A DNA stretch of 5,248 nucleotides, taken from contig JAEWLZ010000275.1 of assembly GCA_023457295.1 (NCBI GenBank), positions 1-5,248 on the forward strand, written 5' to 3'. Shown piece by piece: positions 1 to 5,248 of the stretch (positions are counted from its first letter, which is position 1; every line of letters begins with the position of its first letter). This DNA is from Cyanobacteria bacterium OH_PDB_112. Lineage in GTDB: Bacteria > Cyanobacteriota > Vampirovibrionia > Gastranaerophilales > CAJFVJ01. Made by a program: the position numbers and the translations under genes. The notes beneath the pieces are model-generated. The model had not been told where the DNA came from. It did not search any database and saw only the letters and a program-made list of their open reading frames with translations.

Positions 1-2510
1 CCCTGGAACGTATGCGCTGTACCTATTTCAAGCTGATGACGAAGAACATTTTTATCCTCAATAACCTGTGCAACCGCTTTTTTAATCTGTTCTACCTGCC
101 CACGAAAGGGTGATATTATACCAATACTTGAAGGCTTTGCAAGATCTTTTTCTGCGTTAATAATTTCTATAAGGCGTTTTATCACGGCTTCTGTTTCCGC
201 CATATTGCGAGTGGTATCAAGGTCAACCTTGGCGTCTTTCACAACATTAAGTTCCATTGTATCTTTAACATCAGTATTTTTATTCATAATGCGAATTCGA
301 CCGCCATAAAATTCTTGATTACTGAAATTGATAATAGGCGGCAAACTTCTAAAATGCTCATCTAATAAAACAGGGTTCGGCGAATAATAATTTGCTAAAT
401 CAAACATTGAATTTGTCCTGAAACGCCACATAAGCTGATATCTGTCAGGAATTGAATGCTGCGTTAAAAAAGATTGTTCTTTGCTCTTTTCAAGGAAAGA
501 AAGATGCGAAAGCTGTTTGTCATCTCCTACAATAACAGCTTTTTTTGCCCTGAATAAAACAGGGAAACAACTCGCTATGTCACATTGAGAAGCCTCATCT
601 ATAATCGCAACATCAAACATGCCTGGCTTTAAAGGCAAAGACTCGGAGATAGCATAAGTTGTAACAGACCAACAAGGGAATGTATCTAAAAGCGGTTTAA
701 AATCTTCATCTTCAAGCAATCTGTTTTGAAGATTTTTTTTACGTTCAATAAGAGCTTTTGAGTGAACTATAAGTCTTTGACGCTTAATTTGATCCCCGAT
801 TACACGTTTTAGGGAGTTACGGCGTTGATTTTTAAGAATATCTATCGCAAGAGTACGCTGTTTTCTACGCAAAAGACGAATATTTTCCAAAAGTTGATGA
901 ATATTGCCTATTTTGTTAATTTCAATCTCAGCTTTGCGAAGATTATTTGTAATTTGCAAAAATAGAAGCTCTTCTTTTACATCCTGCAAAATCATATAAT
1001 CAAAAGAAACATTTTTTAAATCAAGAGTTTTTTTCAAGCTTGCAAATGACAAATTTTTCAAAATACTGTTTAAAAACCCTCGATTTTCGAGATATTCTTC
1101 TATTTTTTCAATTATTTCAAAAGCTAATTCTATTTCTTCGTTATTAAGTTTTGGCTCTAAAATTCTTTCTTTGAGTTTTTTTGACTGTTTTTCCTGTTCA
1201 GCAAAATAATTACACCAATCTTTTTCTAACTGTATAATTTTTTCACAATTATTTTCAAGTCCCTGAATAGTTTCCAAAAGATTTTTCATATCTTCAACAG
1301 AAACAAGAATAGAATCTTCAAATCCTGTATCAATATCAACTTTGTTCGACAACAAATCTTGAAGCTGGAAATAAAGCTGTTTCTGATAATTCTGTCTTCC
1401 AGCACGCAAAGCCATATAAGGAGCGCCAAGCTCATTAAGCCTATCCGCAACAACATCAATTGCCTTATCCATACGAGAGGCTACTAAAACAGTTTTTCCG
1501 TTTGCAACAAGATGTGAAACCAAATTTACGATAGTTTGCGATTTACCTGTCCCCGGAGGTCCATAAACCGCTATCAAAGAATGTTTTTCAATAGCTTCTA
1601 TTACATTTTCCTGACTTTGAGAAACTTCAAGAGGCACGACCGGAAAAAATTCTTTAGTCTTTTTTTTGTTATCAGATTCTTCAGGTTTTATATCACGTCT
1701 GGTAGAACGAATATATTCCTCATTTATAACCTCTAAAGCCGTTTCACGTATTATGCCGGAAGATTTTTCAGCAATTTGCGTAAGTTCATGCAAAACACCT
1801 GCTGTAATGGAAGGTCTTTTTGTCAAAACTATAGCCGACACAGGCTTTATTTGTATTCCGCTTTCAGTTTCAACACTTTCAATTCCTTCTTCATTAAAAG
1901 GATTATTCATAGATGATTTTACATGGATTTGAGGAAAAATCGATTTAAGTGTTGTCAAAAATATTTGAATTTTTTCACTCGTAAGCGGCAAATCAGGTAC
2001 TACATCAATAAGTTCATCAAAAAGCTGGTCAGCCTCATCTTCATCATCTGTTTGAATTAAAGCGGATAACGCTCCTGTATTTAGGGTCAAAAATTCTTCC
2101 GTCAAAGAGCAATTTATATTTAACTTATCTCTTTCAAGTTTACATGGAGCGTATAGCAAAGGCGTCAAAAATTCCTCAGAACGTTTGTTTGTGGGATTTT
2201 TGCCTGTCAGGAACAAATATCCGTAAATCAGATAACTTTCTTTTTGAGAAGTCGCAGCCCCCATCATAAGCTCGGTAACAGAACTATTCGCACCATCAAG
2301 CTCAAGTATTCCGCCTGATTCTTCTTCTTTAGTCAACAATGTTTCTGCACTTTGAACAAAGTACCATTTATTATCCTTATCTTGCTTTAAATTGCGAAAA
2401 GTCGCGCTTTTAACTTCTTCTCGAACACAATCATGCAAATATTGACTGAGTTTTTTTATAAAACTGCTATGAAAAGCCGTATTTAATAACTTTGTTGCTT
2501 CCTGAAGCAT
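1..2510 (-). CDS. Superfamily 1 DNA/RNA helicase-like ATPase (AAA_11/AAA_12 type), 3' end outside window
   Basis: Seen: one uninterrupted frame of 836 codons from ATG (2508-2510) to the window edge. An in-frame TAG at 2541-2543, with no start codon between, fixes the ATG; AAAGGG lies about 6 nt upstream. Motifs in order: Walker A GPPGTGKS (residues 317-324), motif Ia around VLVASRMDKAID (341-352), Walker B/motif II IIDEASQ (638-642 is DEASQ), motif III VGDDKQL (662-667), motif IV-like DEHFRSLPP (R721), and motif V start GTAHTFQG at the very edge, so motif VI is missing. Residues 1-300 carry no motif I recognise beyond a PLLYAP segment (117-122). About 370-610 is a Lys/Glu-rich, probably coiled-coil insertion. 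Family knowledge: such proteins are ATP-driven nucleic-acid translocases of the Upf1/DNA2-like SF1 group, cytoplasmic. The exact substrate is unknown. Some relatives carry extra C-terminal nuclease domains, which cannot be judged here. Confidence 0.9.
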   Translation of the reverse strand, partial: MLQEATKLLNTAFHSSFIKKLSQYLHDCVREEVKSATFRNLKQDKDNKWYFVQSAETLLTKEEESGGILELDGANSSVTELMMGAATSQKESYLIYGYLFLTGKNPTNKRSEEFLTPLLYAPCKLERDKLNINCSLTEEFLTLNTGALSALIQTDDEDEADQLFDELIDVVPDLPLTSEKIQIFLTTLKSIFPQIHVKSSMNNPFNEEGIESVETESGIQIKPVSAIVLTKRPSITAGVLHELTQIAEKSSGIIRETALEVINEEYIRSTRRDIKPEESDNKKKTKEFFPVVPLEVSQSQENVIEAIEKHSLIAVYGPPGTGKSQTIVNLVSHLVANGKTVLVASRMDKAIDVVADRLNELGAPYMALRAGRQNYQKQLYFQLQDLLSNKVDIDTGFEDSILVSVEDMKNLLETIQGLENNCEKIIQLEKDWCNYFAEQEKQSKKLKERILEPKLNNEEIELAFEIIEKIEEYLENRGFLNSILKNLSFASLKKTLDLKNVSFDYMILQDVKEELLFLQITNNLRKAEIEINKIGNIHQLLENIRLLRRKQRTLAIDILKNQRRNSLKRVIGDQIKRQRLIVHSKALIERKKNLQNRLLEDEDFKPLLDTFPCWSVTTYAISESLPLKPGMFDVAIIDEASQCDIASCFPVLFRAKKAVIVGDDKQLSHLSFLEKSKEQSFLTQHSIPDRYQLMWRFRTNSMFDLANYYSPNPVLLDEHFRSLPPIINFSNQEFYGGRIRIMNKNTDVKDTMELNVVKDAKVDLDTTRNMAETEAVIKRLIEIINAEKDLAKPSSIGIISPFRGQVEQIKKAVAQVIEDKNVLRHQLEIGTAHTFQ

Positions 2511-2542
2511 GCAATTCCCTTTTTCTCGTTCCCTAAGACTCT

Positions 2543-2571
2543 AGTATATCACCTCAAACAAGGCATGCCAA
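2543..2571 (-). promoter_or_regulatory. Sigma70-type promoter of the helicase gene
   Basis: On the minus strand, -35 TTGGCA (2566-2571) is followed by a 17-nt spacer and -10 TATACT (2543-2548). A TG one base upstream makes it an extended -10 (TGATATACT). Each hexamer matches consensus at five of six positions. Predicted transcription start is about 2536, giving a leader of about 26 nt before the ATG at 2510. It lies immediately after the ftsZ terminator, which supports independent transcription. Confidence 0.75.
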
Positions 2572-2579
2572 AATATACA

Positions 2580-2607
2580 AAAAAGCCCCTCAAATGAAGG
2601 GCTTTTT
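2580..2607 (-). terminator. Intrinsic terminator of ftsZ
   Basis: A 12-bp stem (2580-2591 with 2596-2607, one G-U pair in the minus-strand RNA) closes a 4-nt loop. It has a GC-rich core AGCCC/GGGCT and ends in a run of six T on the minus strand. It starts 16 nt after the ftsZ stop codon. The other strand also ends in T residues, so it could work both ways, but no plus-strand gene is seen to the left that would need it. Confidence 0.9.
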
Positions 2608-2623
2608 ATTTTAAATTCGTAAA

Positions 2624-3793
2624 TTACTTTTGCAAGAAATCAGGAATATCTAATCCGCCAAATCCTGTCGAAGGAGTTGAGGATGGAGTTGAAATTTCTT
2701 GAGAAGTCGGTTTTTTGACTCCAAAGAAATCATTCAAATCCACTTTAGATAATTCGCTTTTTGCGCCAAAGCCTTTATTCTCTTGCAAATCAAAACCTGT
2801 CGCAATAACAGTGATCTGAATTTCACCTTGAATTCTATCATCAATCACAGCGCCAAAAGTAACTATTGCATCATCAAGAATCGCGGTGTGAATAACTTCT
2901 GCCGCTTCATAAACTTCATGCAATGTCATATCAGGGCCGCCTGTAACATTCAAGATTACACCGCTTGCACCGTTGATTGAAGTCTCAAGCAATGGAGAAT
3001 TGACAGCCAATTTTGCTGCTTCCAATGCTCTACCTTCGCCTGAACCGCGACCAATACCCATAAGGGCTGAGCCAGACATTTGCATAACCGCTTTAACATC
3101 AGCAAAGTCAACGTTAATAAGTCCCGGAACGGTAATAATATCAGAAATACCCTGAACACCACGCAACAACACTTCATCAACAACATAGAAAGCTTCTCTT
3201 ATAGTAGTTCTGCGTTCTACAACTTCGATAAGTTTGTCATTTGGAATAACAATCAAAGTATCAACATTTTCTTTTAATTTCTCAAGACCCTCAAGAGCCT
3301 GATTCATTCTTCTGCGTCCTTCAAAGCTGAAAGGTTTTGTAACAACAGCAACAGTCAAAGCCCCTAATTCTTTTGCAATTTGAGCAACAACAGGAGCAGC
3401 TCCCGTACCTGTTCCGCCACCCATTCCGGCAGTAATGAACACCATATCTGCACCATCAAGTGCAATCATTATATCTTCACGGCTTTCTTCAGCAGCTTTT
3501 GACCCTCTTGAAGGATCTCCGCCGGCACCAAGACCGTTTGTCAATTTTGAGCCTAATTGAACTCTATTTGGCGCTGAAGACATTTCAAGCACCTGAGCAT
3601 CAGTATTCATTGCCCAAAAATCTACACCTTGTAAACCTGCCTTAATCATACGATTTACGGCATTTCCGCCGCCGCCGCCGACACCAACTACTTTAATTTT
3701 GGCATGGCTTGAAACTTGCGCCGGAGTATCAAATAACGACGATGATTTTGTCGGTTCTTCATTGAAGTTCAATGGTCCAAAGTTTTTTTCCAC
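2624..3793 (-). CDS. ftsZ: Cell division GTPase FtsZ
   Basis: FtsZ is the bacterial tubulin homologue that polymerises with GTP into the mid-cell Z-ring on the inner face of the membrane and recruits the division machinery. Seen in the 389 residues: a short variable N-terminus (1-30), the nucleotide-binding GVGGGGGNAVN (37-47), the tubulin signature GGGTGTG (125-131), the FEGRRR segment (157-162), the catalytic T7 loop NVDFAD (227-232), and the GAVIDD/GEIQITVIATGF end of the core. A Ser/Thr/Pro-rich linker of about 40 residues follows, then the conserved tail DIPDFLQK at the C-terminus, the site that in other bacteria binds membrane anchors. Length is normal for the family. The start is GTG, preceded directly by an in-frame TAA. 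The core most resembles cyanobacterial FtsZ. No ftsA, ftsQ or mur genes adjoin it, so it is outside a dcw-type cluster as far as visible. Confidence 0.99.
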   Translation of the reverse strand: MEKNFGPLNFNEEPTKSSSLFDTPAQVSSHAKIKVVGVGGGGGNAVNRMIKAGLQGVDFWAMNTDAQVLEMSSAPNRVQLGSKLTNGLGAGGDPSRGSKAAEESREDIMIALDGADMVFITAGMGGGTGTGAAPVVAQIAKELGALTVAVVTKPFSFEGRRRMNQALEGLEKLKENVDTLIVIPNDKLIEVVERRTTIREAFYVVDEVLLRGVQGISDIITVPGLINVDFADVKAVMQMSGSALMGIGRGSGEGRALEAAKLAVNSPLLETSINGASGVILNVTGGPDMTLHEVYEAAEVIHTAILDDAIVTFGAVIDDRIQGEIQITVIATGFDLQENKGFGAKSELSKVDLNDFFGVKKPTSQEISTPSSTPSTGFGGLDIPDFLQK

Positions 3794-3801
3794 TTATTTG
3801 A

Positions 3802-3807
3802 CCCCTT
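3802..3807 (-). promoter_or_regulatory. Ribosome binding site deciding the ftsZ GTG start
   Basis: AAGGGG on the minus strand lies 8 nt before the GTG at 3791-3793. The codon just before the GTG is TAA (3794-3796), so translation cannot begin upstream, and the next in-frame Met (residue 49) lies inside the GTPase core. GTG is therefore the only sensible start. Confidence 0.75.
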
Positions 3808-3826
3808 TTCTGTCTAATTACCTATA

Positions 3827-3832
3827 ATTGTA
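3827..3832 (-). promoter_or_regulatory. ftsZ: Candidate -10 element of an ftsZ promoter
   Basis: TACAAT on the minus strand, five of six to consensus, would give a start near 3820 and a leader of about 27 nt. No good -35 is found 16-18 nt upstream (the hexamers there are AT-rich and unlike TTGACA), so this promoter would need an activator or may be placed wrongly. The element overlaps a TGTACA palindrome (3829-3834). Confidence 0.3.
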
Positions 3833-3926
3833 CATGCTTTTAATTTTCTTTATAGTATTTCAAACACTTGTATTAGTAAAGCTGTTTAATAAATATTTTA
3901 ACAACTTTTTTGTTTTTTGTACACGC
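3828..3926. repeat. Two copies of TTGTACAYGC
   Basis: TTGTACATGC (3828-3837) and TTGTACACGC (3917-3926) match at nine of ten bases and lie in the same orientation, 89 nt apart, both upstream of ftsZ. Each contains the palindrome TGTACA. They could be paired binding sites for one regulator of ftsZ. Chance is a real alternative in AT-rich DNA. Confidence 0.35.
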
Positions 3927-4003
3927 AAAAAAACAGATGCTGATTTATTATTATTTAATTAGTTTTCAACCCCCTCTATTCTTAGATATATTATCGGTAT
4001 AGC

Positions 4004-4012
4004 TGATATAAA
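4004..4012 (+). promoter_or_regulatory. Candidate extended -10 promoter for the small gene
   Basis: TGATATAAA is an extended -10 (TG, one base, TATAAA). It has the same TGATATA start as the helicase promoter. No clear -35 is present, which extended -10 promoters can tolerate. The predicted start (about 4019) falls inside the tandem palindromes at 4018-4037, an arrangement expected for repression. The leader would be about 107 nt. Confidence 0.35.
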
Positions 4013-4017
4013 AAATA

Positions 4018-4037
4018 TAACATGTTAAAACATGTTA
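4018..4037. promoter_or_regulatory. Tandem palindromic operator-like sites
   Basis: TAACATGTTA (4018-4027) is a perfect 10-bp palindrome, and AACATGTT (4029-4036) repeats its 8-bp core. The two centres are exactly 10 bp apart, one helical turn, which would put two bound dimers on the same DNA face. The sites lie about 90 nt before the small gene and about 225 nt before ftsZ. The binding protein is unknown; the sequence does not fit the cyanobacterial LexA or NtcA consensus as I know them. Confidence 0.5.
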
Positions 4038-4058
4038 CAAAATCGACATTATTTGAAA

Positions 4059-4087
4059 TTCAGAAAGTTAAAAAGTTTTTATATAAA
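4059..4087 (+). promoter_or_regulatory. Alternative promoter for the small gene
   Basis: TTCAGA (4059-4064, four of six to the -35 consensus), a 17-nt spacer and TATAAA (4082-4087, five of six to the -10 consensus). The start would be about 4094, with a leader of about 32 nt. In this model the tandem palindromes lie just upstream of the -35, which suits an activator better than a repressor. It competes with the extended -10 at 4004-4012; sequence alone cannot choose. Confidence 0.35.
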
Positions 4088-4106
4088 TATCAGAGGACAA
4101 AACGTC

Positions 4107-4112
4107 GAGGAG
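4107..4112 (+). promoter_or_regulatory. Ribosome binding site of the small gene
   Basis: GAGGAG is a strong Shine-Dalgarno match. It lies 13 nt before the ATG at 4126, somewhat long, and only 1 nt before an in-frame TTG at 4114, too close to be used. The ATG is therefore preferred, although the spacing is not ideal. Confidence 0.6.
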
Positions 4113-4125
4113 ATTGCAAAAACAG

Positions 4126-4422
4126 ATGTGCTTAGGAATTTCATCATTCGATAATATTTTAAATCCTAATACAGCAGCTTCAGCTTCAGCTGATTCTGCA
4201 CCTGAAATTGCATCAGGCTTCTCACTCGGAAGCATCTTCGGTGGAATGTTCTCTAACGGATCTTCAACGAAAGTTGAAAGTTCAGGGACTGTTGCCTGTA
4301 TTTTTGGTGACAATTTATCTCTGGACAGCAATGGAGCTGAAGCAGGTGGAGATACCATTTTTGGCAGCGGGTTCTCAGGTGGCGGAAGCTGCGGAGGCGG
4401 TGGCGGAGTATCTCTAGCCTAA
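4126..4422 (+). CDS. Small acidic Gly/Ser/Ala-rich protein, unknown function
   Basis: I do not recognise this 98-residue product. Seen: 21 Gly, 19 Ser and 10 Ala; eight acidic residues against a single Lys and no Arg; three Cys (2, 58, 89). An Ala/Ser stretch (17-25) is followed by three IFG motifs (37-39, 59-61, 78-80), and the tail holds GGGSC then five Gly before VSLA. There is no signal peptide or membrane segment. The same Gly and Ser residues are written with varied synonymous codons, and GC content is higher than in the flanks, both signs of real coding rather than a repeat. A strong ribosome binding site precedes it, and a terminator lies about 100 nt beyond, between it and the convergent protease gene. 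Possible roles (inference only): precursor of a ribosomally made modified peptide, or a small structural/low-complexity protein. No modification enzyme is in the window. A frame on the other strand (4068-4358) is judged a shadow. Confidence 0.65.
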   Translation: MCLGISSFDNILNPNTAASASADSAPEIASGFSLGSIFGGMFSNGSSTKVESSGTVACIFGDNLSLDSNGAEAGGDTIFGSGFSGGGSCGGGGGVSLA

Positions 4423-4440
4423 TCGATACAAAATATCGAT
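4422..4440 (+). repeat. Small hairpin touching the stop codon of the Gly-rich gene
   Basis: ATCGATA (4422-4428) pairs with TATCGAT (4434-4440) around a CAAAA loop: 7 bp, perfect, starting at the last base of the TAA stop. The palindromic ATCGAT core also makes ATCGATAC a 13-bp-spaced direct repeat (4422-4429, 4435-4442). There is no T-run after it, so it is not an intrinsic terminator. It might stabilise the 3' end of the mRNA or be a protein site. Confidence 0.4.
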
Positions 4441-4522
4441 ACGCGGTCAAAGCAACGAAAATCTCTTACCTGACTTCAAATTCCATGCAAAAATTACAAA
4501 CTTTGTTCATATCATATTGATG

Positions 4523-4545
4523 AAAAGCCCCAACGCGGGGCTTTT
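4523..4545. terminator. Bidirectional intrinsic terminator between convergent genes
   Basis: AAAAGCCCC (4523-4531) pairs perfectly with GGGGCTTTT (4537-4545) around a 5-nt loop. The plus strand ends in five T and the minus strand in four T. It begins right at the TGA stop of the minus-strand protease gene (4546-4548) and lies about 100 nt after the plus-strand small gene, so it can serve both. The slightly better T-run on the plus strand supports the existence of the small plus-strand gene. Confidence 0.85.
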
Positions 4546-5248
4546 TCAGTTGATTTCGTTTACTGTATTCACAGCAAATTTATGATTATTCAAATATTCA
4601 TTAACCATTCTTTTTGCTGTATTTGAGGGCACTGCAAAGCCTATGCCGATATTTGACTGATTATTATCAGGATTATAAATCGACTGATTTATCCCGATAA
4701 CTTCACCGTCCATATTTATCAAAGGACCTCCCGAGCATCCGGGATTTATTGCAGCATCCGTCTGAATACGGTTACGCTCATAGTCTATTCGGCTTATAAT
4801 TCCTGTTGTCAAAGTACCGTTAAACCCAAACGGATTCCCGAGAGCCAAAACTCTTTGTCCCACTTTAACTTTAGTGGAATCACCAAATTTAATAGGTTTA
4901 AGAGGTGTATCCATATTGACCTTCAAAAGGGCAAGGTCATTCAAATCACCCATAATCGCAATAACTTTGGCGGGAACTTTTTTATTGTTTGAAAATGTAA
5001 CAGTTATTTGTGAAGTATCCGAAATAACATGCGAACTTGTCAAAATTATCCCGCTCGGGTCAATTATAATCCCCGTACCGCTTGATAAATTATTCAACAT
5101 CAACTCCCCGTCGACAGCTACAATTGAAGGATTTGATTTTTCATATACCTGTATCGTTGCCTTTTCATCATTTGTATAAAAAGGCGAACTGTAAGATAAT
5201 CCCGTAATTCCCATTGCGCATATAAGAGATAAAATGATTATATTTTTA
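4546..5248 (-). CDS. Secreted trypsin-like serine protease (HtrA/DegP-type, S1C), PDZ-less, 5' end outside window
   Basis: Residue numbers count from the ATG at 5212-5214. Seen: a chymotrypsin-fold protease with the catalytic triad H62 (TSSHVI), D93 (NDLALLKV) and S161 (NPGCSGGPL), plus GTGIIID (46-52), ALGNPFG (124-130), TTGIIS (136-141) and GIGFAVPSNTAKR near the C-terminus. These are all hallmarks of the DegP/HhoA group, periplasmic proteases that degrade misfolded or damaged proteins. The protein stops about 25 residues after FAVPS, where family members usually continue into one or two PDZ domains; none is present. The residue before the catalytic Ser is Cys rather than the usual Asn. The frame stays open past the ATG to the window edge and encodes a hydrophobic signal segment, so that ATG is internal and the true start lies a few codons outside. 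The stop overlaps the edge of the shared terminator. Confidence 0.93.
   Translation of the reverse strand, partial: KNIIILSLICAMGITGLSYSSPFYTNDEKATIQVYEKSNPSIVAVDGELMLNNLSSGTGIIIDPSGIILTSSHVISDTSQITVTFSNNKKVPAKVIAIMGDLNDLALLKVNMDTPLKPIKFGDSTKVKVGQRVLALGNPFGFNGTLTTGIISRIDYERNRIQTDAAINPGCSGGPLINMDGEVIGINQSIYNPDNNQSNIGIGFAVPSNTAKRMVNEYLNNHKFAVNTVNEIN
5185..5248 (-). other. Signal peptide of the protease (N-terminal part cut by window edge)
   Basis: Reading upstream from the ATG at 5214, the same frame gives KNIIILSLICA, then MGITGLSYSS. That is a Lys-Asn end, a hydrophobic core of about 15 residues and a polar Ser-rich region before the mature domain. The pattern fits a Sec signal peptide or an N-terminal membrane anchor. 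The cysteine in LIC does not fit a lipobox. No clear Ala-X-Ala cleavage site is visible, so anchoring remains possible. Confidence 0.75.

Larger units (their letters stand above)
3794..4125. other. Intergenic regulatory stretch between ftsZ and the small gene
   Basis: About 330 nt, very AT-rich, with no open frame that looks coding on either strand. It separates two divergently transcribed genes, so it should hold both promoters. Visible content: the ftsZ ribosome binding site, two TTGTACAYGC elements, an imperfect A/T-rich inverted repeat around 3911-3935 (TGTTTTTTG against CAAAAAAACA) that is not a convincing terminator, candidate promoters near 4004-4012 and 4059-4087, and the tandem AACATGTT palindromes. 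Confidence 0.6.

Noticed and set aside
1536..1932. Plus-strand open frames opposite the helicase Walker A region and N-terminal part
   Set aside because: They lie antisense to a well-supported helicase frame carrying conserved motifs. They are chance openings in AT-rich sequence.
2783..3645. Several short open frames on both strands inside ftsZ
   Set aside because: All overlap the complete, strongly conserved FtsZ frame and show no family resemblance.
3911..3935. Possible terminator hairpin TGTTTTTTG / CAAAAAAACA
   Set aside because: The stem is almost entirely A-T, has a one-base mismatch in run length, lacks a GC core, and no gene ends near it.
4029..4036. LexA or NtcA binding site
   Set aside because: AACATGTT does not fit the cyanobacterial LexA pattern (RGTAC...GTWC) or NtcA (GTA-N8-TAC), so no regulator is named.
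4068..4358. A 96-residue open frame on the minus strand opposite the Gly-rich gene
   Set aside because: Its codons are the complement of the varied Gly/Ser codons of the plus-strand gene, no good ribosome binding site was noted, it has no terminator of its own before the intergenic region, and it does not resemble a known family.
4208..4417. A 69-residue plus-strand frame inside the Gly-rich gene
   Set aside because: It is a frame-shifted reading of the same bases with no credible ribosome binding site of its own.
4874..5179. A 101-residue plus-strand frame opposite the protease
   Set aside because: It is antisense to the catalytic His and Asp region of a clear serine protease and has no independent support.
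1..5248. CRISPR array, insertion sequence, tRNA or rRNA
   Set aside because: No regularly spaced repeats, terminal inverted repeats, transposase motifs, cloverleaf or rRNA-like segments were seen on either strand.

Overview
The window is AT-rich and compact. It holds three minus-strand genes and one probable small plus-strand gene, separated by clear intrinsic terminators. The FtsZ sequence resembles cyanobacterial FtsZ (for example the FW-x-x-NTDAQ and GISDIIT-PGL-NVDFADV segments and the IPDFLQ tail). Together with the AT-rich codon use and a stand-alone ftsZ, this suggests a non-photosynthetic relative of the Cyanobacteria, such as a Melainabacteria/Gastranaerophilales-type organism. That assignment is an inference from remembered family features, not a search result.

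Layout, left to right. Positions 1-2510 (minus) encode most of a large superfamily 1 helicase/ATPase whose C-terminal end lies outside the window; the visible part stops inside motif V. Its promoter (TTGGCA, 17 nt, extended -10 TGATATACT) sits just beyond the strong ftsZ terminator (2580-2607), so the two genes look like separate transcription units. ftsZ (2624-3793, minus) is complete and canonical, with a GTG start directly preceded by an in-frame stop. A roughly 330-nt AT-rich non-coding stretch follows (3794-4125). It holds repeated TGTACA elements and two tandem AACATGTT palindromes exactly one helical turn apart.

Positions 4126-4422 (plus) encode a probable 98-residue acidic Gly/Ser/Ala-rich protein that I do not recognise. 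It has three spaced IFG motifs, three cysteines and a glycine-cluster tail. A small hairpin touches its stop codon, and a shared bidirectional terminator (4523-4545) separates it from the convergent gene. Positions 4546-5248 (minus) encode a secreted trypsin-like (HtrA/DegP-type, S1C) serine protease that lacks a PDZ domain. Its signal peptide runs off the right edge, so its true start is just outside the window.

There is no obvious operon: ftsZ and the helicase each have their own signals, and the protease ends in its own terminator. The most unusual item is the small Gly-rich gene with its operator-like palindromes. Everything else is ordinary chromosomal content. No mobile element, CRISPR array, tRNA or rRNA was seen.
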